From NCBI GenBank assembly GCA_004366195.1, contig SIRV01000017.1:1-13518 (forward strand): DNA of 13,518 bases, given 5' to 3'. The notes beneath the pieces were generated by a model. The model saw nothing but the letters and a program-made list of their open reading frames with translations, was not told where the DNA came from and searched no databases. Shown piece after piece: positions 7,604 through 13,518 of this stretch. Numbering within the stretch: position 1 is the stretch's first letter; each line of letters starts with the position of its first letter. The position numbers and the translations under genes are program-made. Source of the stretch: Actinomycetota bacterium (GTDB lineage: Bacteria > Actinomycetota > UBA4738 > HRBIN12).

Positions 7604-8988
<1,385 letters not shown>

Positions 8989-8989
<1 letters not shown>

Positions 8990-8997
8990 AATCCACA
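8989..8997 (+). promoter_or_regulatory. DnaA-box-like site at the dnaA start
   Basis: TAATCCACA differs from TTATCCACA at one position. It overlaps the last base of the dnaA ATG and the first bases of its leader, which would place bound DnaA directly over the start of its own gene. Confidence 0.45.
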
Positions 8998-9002
8998 GCG
9001 CC

Positions 9003-9020
9003 TTTCCACATGTGTGGAAA
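9003..9020. repeat. Palindrome of two facing DnaA-box-like sites in the dnaA leader
   Basis: TTTCCACA, then TG, then TGTGGAAA: two perfect 8-bp inverted arms separated by 2 bp. Read outwards these are CTTTCCACA on the plus strand (9002-9010) and GTTTCCACA on the minus strand (9021-9013), each close to the DnaA-box consensus. In the dnaA transcript the same sequence can form a hairpin of 7 bp with a 4-base loop, 13 bases before the ATG, taking in the GGAAA of the purine-rich GGAAAGG that may serve as ribosome-binding site. Confidence 0.5.
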
Positions 9021-9086
9021 CCCGTTGGGGAAGGTTCGTCGAGCGCGCGGTGGGGACCGGCGCCCGTTCGTGGGGAAGCGGGCCGC

Positions 9087-9092
9087 ACTATA
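9087..9092 (-). promoter_or_regulatory. Probable -10 element of the dnaA promoter
   Basis: On the minus strand the sequence reads TATAGT, 5 of 6 matches to TATAAT and a rare AT-rich island in this region. It would give a leader of roughly 90 bases to the dnaA ATG. No good -35 hexamer is seen 17 bp upstream. The DnaA box at 9102-9110 falls within the expected -35/-10 spacer, so DnaA binding would be expected to interfere with transcription. Confidence 0.5.
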
Positions 9093-9101
9093 GCACCGGC
9101 G

Positions 9102-9110
9102 TTTTCCACA
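9102..9110 (+). promoter_or_regulatory. DnaA box in the dnaA promoter region
   Basis: TTTTCCACA differs from the consensus TTATCCACA at one position and is the best-matching box in the window together with TAATCCACA at 8989. It lies 10 bp upstream of the TATAGT element on the dnaA side, the classic position for autoregulation, and also upstream of rpmH on the other side. Confidence 0.55.
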
Positions 9111-9202
9111 GGGGCTCGGCGCCGCGGCCTTTTGACGCTCTTTCTCGCTCGGGGGCGCTCGGCGGTCCGGAGCGGGCGGGATGGAGCGGCCGGAGGGTCC
9201 CG

Positions 9203-9208
9203 TATACT
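9203..9208 (+). promoter_or_regulatory. Probable -10 element of the rpmH promoter
   Basis: TATACT matches the TATAAT consensus at 5 of 6 positions and lies 38 bp before the rpmH ATG, a sensible leader length. The expected -35 position (about 9180-9185) has no convincing match to TTGACA. This would drive the rpmH-rnpA-yidD-yidC-jag cluster. Confidence 0.5.
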
Positions 9209-9246
9209 CTCGGCGTTCCGAGCAGCCGACGATCCCGAGGTCCACG

Positions 9247-9384
9247 ATGTCCAAGCGCACCTTCCAACCGAACAACCGCCGTCGGAAGAAGACCCACGGG
9301 TTCCGGATCCGGATGCGCACGCGGGGTGGCCGGGCCGTCCTGGCGCGCCGACGCGCGAAGGGTCGGGCCCGACTGTCGGCCTGA
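9247..9384 (+). CDS. rpmH: 50S ribosomal protein L34
   Basis: A 45-residue, very basic protein, MSKRTFQPNNRRRKKTHGFR onwards, ending AKGRARLSA. This is the complete L34 signature (KRTxQPnnRRRkktHGFrxRMxTxxGRxVLaxRRaKGRxxLsA), a structural component of the large ribosomal subunit contacting 23S rRNA. The ATG at 9247 is preceded by CGAGG about 5 bases upstream. The frame is open upstream of this ATG but the L34 family begins here. It is divergent from dnaA across a 257-bp gap (8990-9246) and its stop overlaps the probable rnpA start. Gene order dnaA-rpmH-rnpA is near-universal in bacteria. Confidence 0.97.
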   Translation: MSKRTFQPNNRRRKKTHGFRIRMRTRGGRAVLARRRAKGRARLSA

Positions 9385-9689
9385 AGAGCACGCACGTCCG
9401 CCGGATCCTGGAGACCGCCGCGCCGGTGCACGGGGAGCGGGTGGTAGCCTTTGTCGCGCCCGGCCGGGGCGAAGTGGCGTTCGTCGTGGGTCGGCGGGTC
9501 GGAGGCGCGGTCGCCCGCAACCGGGCCCGGCGGATCATGCGGGCCGCCTGGCGGGAGGTCGCCCGGCGCGTCCCGGGTGGATATGACGTGGTCTGGGTGG
9601 CGCGCGCGAGCATCCGAGGAGCGAAGACGCAGGACGTGGTGCCCGAGATGGAGCGAGTGCTTCGACAGGCCCGGGTGATGGAGCCGTGA
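9381..9689 (+). CDS. rnpA: Ribonuclease P protein component; start codon non-standard
   Basis: The protein partner of the RNase P ribozyme, which matures the 5' ends of tRNAs. The frame encodes the family core: an N-terminal LKSTHVRRILETAAPVHGER, strand EVAFVVGRRV, then the RNR signature GGAVARNRARRIMRAAW (41-57, Arg46-Asn47-Arg48), GYDVVWVAR (67-75) and a final helix EMERVLRQAR. No ATG, GTG or TTG occurs in frame between 9132 and 9426. I chose the CTG at 9381, which overlaps the rpmH stop (CTGA) and gives 102 residues, close to the usual 105-125. A GTG at 9426 would remove the first helix. A TTG at 9132 would give a 185-residue form containing all of rpmH in another frame, the arrangement known from Thermus. 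The 3' end overlaps yidD by one base. Identity is firm; start is uncertain. Confidence 0.9.
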   Translation: MKSTHVRRILETAAPVHGERVVAFVAPGRGEVAFVVGRRVGGAVARNRARRIMRAAWREVARRVPGGYDVVWVARASIRGAKTQDVVPEMERVLRQARVMEP

Positions 9690-9994
9690 TGCGGCTCGCG
9701 CGCGTCGTGTGGGCGCTGGGCGCCCCGGTGCGAGCGGCGCTCCTCGGACTGATCCGGCTGTACCGCCTGACGCTCTCGGCGTGGCTCGGAGGGCAGTGCC
9801 GGTTCTACCCGAGCTGCTCGGGCTACGCCGAGGAGGCGATCCGGGTGCACGGCGCCGTGCGGGGAACGGCGCTCGCGGTCTGGCGGGTCGCCCGCTGCGG
9901 GCCGTTCACGCAGGGGGGGGTGGATCACGTGCCGCCTCGGCGGCGCGCGGCCCTTCCGGTGAGCGAGGGATCCGCGAGCAAGGGGGCGCGGTGA
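9689..9994 (+). CDS. yidD: Membrane protein insertion efficiency factor YidD
   Basis: A 101-residue YidD, a small membrane-associated protein reported to improve insertion of proteins by YidC. The family motif is complete: LIRLYRLTLSAWLGGQCRFYPSCSGYAEEAI (21-51), followed by RCGPFTQGGVDHVP (69-82), with the conserved cysteines Cys37, Cys43 and Cys70. An amphipathic or hydrophobic N-terminal helix (about 3-33) would lie on the membrane. The C-terminal tail after VPP is short, basic and not conserved. The ATG at 9689 overlaps the rnpA TGA by one base and has GGAG 5 bases upstream; a GTG at 9686 is possible but too close to that site. It overlaps yidC by 4 bases (GTGA). Confidence 0.95.
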   Translation: MRLARVVWALGAPVRAALLGLIRLYRLTLSAWLGGQCRFYPSCSGYAEEAIRVHGAVRGTALAVWRVARCGPFTQGGVDHVPPRRRAALPVSEGSASKGAR

Positions 9995-11076
9995 TCGCGC
10001 TCGGGGCCTGGCAGGCGCTCCTGGACGGCCTCGGCTGGGTCCTGGCCCAGATCTACGAGGTGGTGCCCAACTATGGGCTAACCATCATCATCCTTACGGT
10101 GGTTATCCGGCTCTTCCTGCTCCCGCTCGGGATCAAGCAGATCCGGTCGATGCAGCACATGCAGCTCATCCAGCCCAAGGTGAAGCAGATCCAGCAACGG
10201 TACCGCCAGGACAAGGCGCGGCAGCAGGAAGAGATCATGAAGCTGTACAAGGAGTACGGCGTGAACCCCTTCTCGGGATGCTGGCCCGTCCTGCTGCAGT
10301 TCCCCATCCTGATCGCCATGTACTCCGTGGTACGTCAGCCCCAGCACCCCATCCATATCCCCGAGGGGACGAAGCTGTATCGCGCGATCGAGCAGCAGAT
10401 CCCCCCGAACATCACGTCGCTCGAGGAGGTTCCGAAGGAGCCGGGCCCCGCGGGAGGTACGTCGTTCCTCGGGATGAACCTCCTGTGCTCGGCGACGCAG
10501 GCCGGCAACCCCCGTGCCCAGCTGGGCGACAGCCTGACGGTGGAGGGCAAGAAGGTCGTCTACCCCGTGAACTGTGGTGACAGCCCCCTGGACCGGATCC
10601 CCTACTACGGCTTCGCCGTCCTGATGGTGGCCACGACGTACTACCAGCAGCGGCAGATGCAGCGGGCGAGCCCGCCGGGGGCCGCGAGCCAGCAGCAGCA
10701 GGCCATGCTGAAGGTGATGCCGCTGATGTTCGGGGTGTTCGGGATCTTCTTCCCCGCCGGGCTGGTCGTGTACTGGACGACGTCGAACATCTGGCAGATC
10801 GGGCAGCAGCACTTCATGCTCAAGAGCCGGCCCACGGCCGAGCAGCTCGCCGCTCGAGCCTCGACCAAGAAGGGGTTCTTCGCTCAGATGGCGGAGCGGG
10901 CCGAGCAGGAGCGCAGGCGCCGGGGACAGCCGGGGCGACCCGGAGGGACTGCCGGCGGGGGTCGACCGCCGAGCACACGCAAGCAGGCCCCCCGGGGGAC
11001 GGGCAAGGGGAAGGCCGGCAAGGGCAAGCCGCGCAGGGATGACCCGGAGGGGTCCGGTGGAGGAGATCCAAGCTAG
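9991..11076 (+). CDS. yidC: Membrane protein insertase YidC/Oxa1
   Basis: A 361-residue YidC/Oxa1 insertase that places membrane proteins into the cytoplasmic membrane alone or with SecYEG. The first core helix NYGLTIIILTVVIRLFLLPL (27-46) carries the essential groove arginine, Arg40. A basic coiled-coil-like cytoplasmic hairpin (about 50-92) follows, then NPFSGCWPVLLQFPILIAM (92-110), an extracytoplasmic loop (about 115-203), a helix near 205-217, and PLMFGVFGIFFPAGLVVYWTTSNI (244-267). No lipoprotein signal is seen. The tail (about 305-361) is rich in Arg, Lys and Gly and probably contacts ribosomes. The loop is long for a Gram-positive type YidC and holds two cysteines, Cys166 and Cys195. 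Start GTG at 9991 overlaps the yidD stop and has AAGGGGG upstream. Overlaps jag by 20 bp. Confidence 0.96.
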   Translation: MIALGAWQALLDGLGWVLAQIYEVVPNYGLTIIILTVVIRLFLLPLGIKQIRSMQHMQLIQPKVKQIQQRYRQDKARQQEEIMKLYKEYGVNPFSGCWPVLLQFPILIAMYSVVRQPQHPIHIPEGTKLYRAIEQQIPPNITSLEEVPKEPGPAGGTSFLGMNLLCSATQAGNPRAQLGDSLTVEGKKVVYPVNCGDSPLDRIPYYGFAVLMVATTYYQQRQMQRASPPGAASQQQQAMLKVMPLMFGVFGIFFPAGLVVYWTTSNIWQIGQQHFMLKSRPTAEQLAARASTKKGFFAQMAERAEQERRRRGQPGRPGGTAGGGRPPSTRKQAPRGTGKGKAGKGKPRRDDPEGSGGGDPS

Positions 11077-11722
11077 CGGGCCGAGCGTCGAGGAGGCGCT
11101 GGAGGTCGCGCTGGCGCGGCTCGGTGCCACCGAGCAGGAGGTCGAGGTCGAGATCGTCCAGGAGCCTCGCTCGGGGTTCCTGGGGCTCGGTGCTCAAGAG
11201 GCGATCGTGCGGGTGCGTCGCCGCCGCGACGCCGGTCTCCCGACCGAGCAGGAGCTCGACGAGCAGGCCGACGCCGCCGCGGACTTCCTCGAGGATCTCC
11301 TCACCCGCATGGGGATCGACGCGAGCGTCGAGCCGAACCTCGAGGGCGGCACGATGTACGTGGACATCCTTGCGGCCGGCGCCAGCGACGACGACATGGC
11401 CATCCTGATCGGTCGGCACGGACAGACGTTGGACGCGCTGCAGGAGCTGACGCGGCACGTCGTCATGCGACGGACCGGCATGCGGTGCCGGGTGATCGTG
11501 GATGTCGAGGACTATCGCAAGCGGCAGCGGTCCCGACTGGCGGCGCGGGCCCGGGAGGTCGCCAAGCGCGTGGCCCGGACCGGCCGGGAGGAGGAGCTGG
11601 AACCGATGCCGCCGTACGAGCGCAAGATCGTCCACGACGCGGTGGCGACGGTGGCCGGGGTGGAGAGCTCCAGTCGAGGAGAGGAGCCCGAGCGCCGGGT
11701 GGTGATCCGCCGTACCGGTTGA
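11057..11722 (+). CDS. khpB: Jag/KhpB (EloR) RNA-binding protein
   Basis: A 221-residue protein with the three-part Jag architecture: Jag_N (MEEIQASGPSVEEALEVAL... EPRSGFLGLG, about 1-53), a KH domain with the loop IGRHGQTLDAL (118-128; GxxG = G119-RH-G122), and an R3H domain (about 152-220) with the R-x3-H motif Arg189...His193 in YERKIVH. Such proteins bind RNA with KhpA and in streptococci influence cell elongation. Its place after yidC is almost invariant. I chose GTG at 11057 because GGAGGGG lies 4 bases upstream and Jag proteins typically begin VEEIxASGxTVEEA. An ATG at 11039 in frame would add six residues. It overlaps the yidC end by 20 bp. Confidence 0.93.
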   Translation: MEEIQASGPSVEEALEVALARLGATEQEVEVEIVQEPRSGFLGLGAQEAIVRVRRRRDAGLPTEQELDEQADAAADFLEDLLTRMGIDASVEPNLEGGTMYVDILAAGASDDDMAILIGRHGQTLDALQELTRHVVMRRTGMRCRVIVDVEDYRKRQRSRLAARAREVAKRVARTGREEELEPMPPYERKIVHDAVATVAGVESSSRGEEPERRVVIRRTG

Positions 11723-11826
11723 GGGCGGCGGTGATGGCGAGGCGGAGCCGAGCAACGGGAGACCCTCGAGCCGCCGGCGAGGTCGAAAGCCGGCGAGGGC
11801 GTCGGGTCGCGGGCGGCCCTGGGGCC

Positions 11827-12456
11827 GTGTTTCACGTGAAACGCGACGCTGAGATCGCGGAGCTCCGACGGCAGGGCGAACGGCTCGGCGTGAGCCTCGC
11901 GGGGGAGGCCGCGGCTCGCCTGCTGACGTACGAGACCCTCCTGCGGGAGTGGGCGCTGCCGGCGGGGATGGTCGGGCGGAGGGACGCCCCCTGGCTCCGG
12001 GAGCGCCATATCCTGGACTGCCTTCGAGCGGTCCAAGCCGTGGAGGCCACGGACCGAACCGCTGCGGACCTCGGCTCGGGGGCGGGGCTTCCGGGGATCG
12101 TGGTGGCTACCGTCCTGCCGGAGCTCCGGGTCGCGCTGGTGGAGCGGAGGCGGCGGAGGGCCGGGTTCCTCGAGCTCGCGGTGGAGCGTCTGGGTCTCGA
12201 GAACGTCGAGATCGTCGTGGCGGAGCTGGACCGGCTGGATCTCCGGGTGGACCTCTGCTTCGCTCGCGCCCTGGCACCGCCGTCGGACACCTGGCGACTC
12301 GCCGCTCCCCTGCTCGCTCCCGGCGGTCGCCTCGTGTACTTCGCCGGGAAGGGATCCGGTGGCCGGCTCGAAGTCCCGGGTGCACGTCTCGTCCGGATGA
12401 TCGAGCACCCGATGCTTGAAGGGGCCGGCCCGCTCGCTATCATGAGCCGGCAGTGA
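11827..12456 (+). CDS. rsmG: 16S rRNA (guanine-527-N7)-methyltransferase RsmG
   Basis: A 209-residue RsmG (GidB), which methylates N7 of G527 in 16S rRNA using S-adenosylmethionine; its loss gives low-level streptomycin resistance in several bacteria. Key motifs are the substrate-side RERHILDCL (58-66), the SAM-binding glycine loop DLGSGAGLPGIVVA (81-94), the acidic turn VALVERRRRRAGFL (102-115) and the ARALAP region (146-151). The GTG at 11827 gives MFHVKRDAEI, an N-terminus common in RsmG proteins whose start lies on a parS site. An ATG at 11734 with GAGGGCGG upstream is an alternative adding 31 residues, but that segment is low-complexity and has lower third-position GC (about 22 of 31 codons, against about 36 of the first 42 afterwards). 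With the chosen start, 104 bp separate it from jag. Confidence 0.95.
   Translation: MFHVKRDAEIAELRRQGERLGVSLAGEAAARLLTYETLLREWALPAGMVGRRDAPWLRERHILDCLRAVQAVEATDRTAADLGSGAGLPGIVVATVLPELRVALVERRRRRAGFLELAVERLGLENVEIVVAELDRLDLRVDLCFARALAPPSDTWRLAAPLLAPGGRLVYFAGKGSGGRLEVPGARLVRMIEHPMLEGAGPLAIMSRQ
11828..11843. promoter_or_regulatory. parS: parS centromere-like site (ParB binding)
   Basis: TGTTTCACGTGAAACG matches the bacterial parS consensus TGTTTCACGTGAAACA at 15 of 16 positions, and the central 14 bases GTTTCACGTGAAAC form a perfect palindrome. It overlaps the chosen start codon of rsmG and encodes its FHVK residues. ParB spreading from such sites, with ParA (gene starting at 12526), segregates newly replicated origins. 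It lies about 4.4 kb from the skew switch. It is the only good match seen in the window. Confidence 0.92.
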
Positions 12457-12525
12457 TCGAGCGAATCGCGGCCACCCCCGTCCAACCCCGGGCAACGCAG
12501 GAGTCGCGGGCACCGGGGGGCGAAC

Positions 12526-13518
12526 ATGGAGGACGAAGCCGCGCGCCCCTCTGAGCCATCGAACGTGAAGGAGCCATCGACGTCGGCGACGATACCGTCG
12601 AAATCGAAGCGCCGGAAGACCGCAGAGCGGCGCACGCGCGTGATCGCCGTCGCCAACCAGAAGGGCGGGGTCGGGAAGAGCACGACGGCCGTGAGCCTCG
12701 GGGCGGCCCTCGCGGAGCTCGGTTACCGGGTGCTCGTCGTGGACCTGGATCCTCAGGGGAATGCCTCCACGGGGCTCGGGATCCGGCACGAGCGGCGCGA
12801 GATCACGGTGTACGACGTCCTTGCGGCCGAGGCGCCCGTTGCAGGCGCGGTGGTCCGAACCCCCATCGAGGGGCTAGACGCGATCCCCTCCACGATCGAC
12901 CTGGCCGGCGCGGAGATCGAGCTCGTCAGCCAGTTCTCGCGTGAGCTGCGTCTGCGGCGCGCCCTGGAGCCGCTGAAGGACGGCGTCTACGACTTCGTCC
13001 TGCTCGACTGCCCTCCGTCGCTGGGGCTGCTGACCGTGAACGCCCTGGCGGCCGCCGATGAGCTCATCGTGCCGATCCAGTGCGAGTACTACGCTCTCGA
13101 GGGGCTCGGTCAGCTGCTCCGGAACGTCCGGCTGGTGCAACAGAACGTGAACCCCGGCCTGCACCTCACCGGCATCGTGCTCACCATGTACGACCCGAGG
13201 ACGAAGCTGTCGGAGCAGGTCATGCAGGAGGTTCGGCGGTTCTTCGGGGACCGGGTCTACCAGACCGTGATCCCGAGGACCGTGCGCCTGTCCGAGGCCC
13301 CGGGGTTCGGACAGCCCATCACGGTGTACGACCCCCGGTCTCGGGGTGCGGAGTGCTACCGGGCGTTGGCGCGAGAGGTCGCCGCTCGCCCCCCCACGGA
13401 CGAGCCGATCCCGAGCTTCGAGTCCGTTCCCACGGTGGTCGTGCCGCCACCGGAACCCCGAGCCATGCAGGCACCGCGCCCCCTTCGGCGGGAGGGTCTC
13501 GATGCGGACGAGGTGGTG
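12526..13518 (+). CDS. parA: Chromosome partitioning ATPase ParA (Soj), 3' end outside window
   Basis: An open frame of 331 codons from ATG 12526 to the window edge with no stop. After an unusually polar and basic N-terminal extension (1-37) comes the deviant Walker A KGGVGKST (46-53), the A' motif VVDLDPQGNAS (71-81), and Walker B FVLLDCPPSLGLLT (157-170). Further conserved segments include PIQCEYYALEGLGQL, the IPRTVRLSEAPGFGQPI stretch and YDPRSRGAECYRALARE. This is the chromosomal ParA/Soj ATPase that works with ParB and parS to move origins. From about residue 288 onward the sequence is a Pro-rich, Glu/Arg-containing tail beyond the usual ParA fold. The ATG has a GGGGGG-rich site 6 bases upstream. 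The 69-bp gap after rsmG shows no clear promoter. parB is expected just beyond the edge. Confidence 0.95.
   Translation, partial: MEDEAARPSEPSNVKEPSTSATIPSKSKRRKTAERRTRVIAVANQKGGVGKSTTAVSLGAALAELGYRVLVVDLDPQGNASTGLGIRHERREITVYDVLAAEAPVAGAVVRTPIEGLDAIPSTIDLAGAEIELVSQFSRELRLRRALEPLKDGVYDFVLLDCPPSLGLLTVNALAAADELIVPIQCEYYALEGLGQLLRNVRLVQQNVNPGLHLTGIVLTMYDPRTKLSEQVMQEVRRFFGDRVYQTVIPRTVRLSEAPGFGQPITVYDPRSRGAECYRALAREVAARPPTDEPIPSFESVPTVVVPPPEPRAMQAPRPLRREGLDADEVV

Noticed and set aside
9132..9137. TTGACG as a -35 element for rpmH.
   Set aside because: It is about 65 bp from the TATACT at 9203, and no -10-like sequence lies 16-18 bp downstream of it.
8990..9928. Extension of the dnaA frame far upstream of 8989.
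   Set aside because: The added 313 codons run antisense through rpmH and rnpA and have no similarity to DnaA; domain I starts normally at the chosen ATG.

Overview
This window is the replication-origin neighbourhood of a high-GC actinobacterium. GC content looks close to 70% by eye, with strong G/C preference at third codon positions. The phylum call rests on several points: a DUF3566 gene directly downstream of gyrA, a dciA (DUF721) gene between recF and gyrB, two GyrA-boxes in GyrA, and an actinobacterial-style RecF signature (SHGEAW). The exact lineage cannot be fixed from the window. The mycobacterial gnd gene between dnaN and recF is absent, and YidC and GyrA differ from those of well-known actinomycetes, so a deep or poorly sampled branch is likely.

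Left half, all on the minus strand and read from right to left: dnaA, dnaN, recF, dciA, gyrB, gyrA and the start of a DUF3566 membrane protein that runs off the left edge. From dnaN leftwards the genes are tightly packed: dnaN-recF 14 bp apart, recF-dciA abutting, 138 bp between dciA and gyrB, an 8-bp gyrB/gyrA overlap, and 52 bp to the DUF3566 gene. This is replication initiation, clamp, gap repair, helicase loading and supercoiling in one block.

Centre: two non-coding stretches flank dnaA. The dnaN-dnaA gap (7392-7603) holds a sharp GC-skew reversal near 7440, a potential G-quadruplex and two divergent DnaA boxes one helical turn apart. It is the best oriC candidate. The dnaA-rpmH gap (8990-9246) holds further DnaA-box-like sites, a palindrome next to the dnaA start, a probable dnaA promoter overlapping a DnaA box, and a -10 element for rpmH.

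Right half, all on the plus strand: rpmH, rnpA, yidD, yidC, jag(khpB), rsmG and parA (cut by the right edge). rpmH to jag overlap or nearly overlap end to start, as in the classic rpmH-rnpA-yidD-yidC-jag cluster for ribosome protein L34, RNase P, membrane insertion and RNA binding. A near-perfect parS site sits exactly at the likely start codon of rsmG, followed by parA, so the segregation system lies beside the origin.

This is mostly a well-known conserved locus and I see no novel defence, mobile or biosynthetic system. The points most worth a second look are rnpA, which has no ATG/GTG/TTG start in a sensible place, the origin architecture, the dnaA leader, and the Gln in the quinolone-binding region of GyrA.
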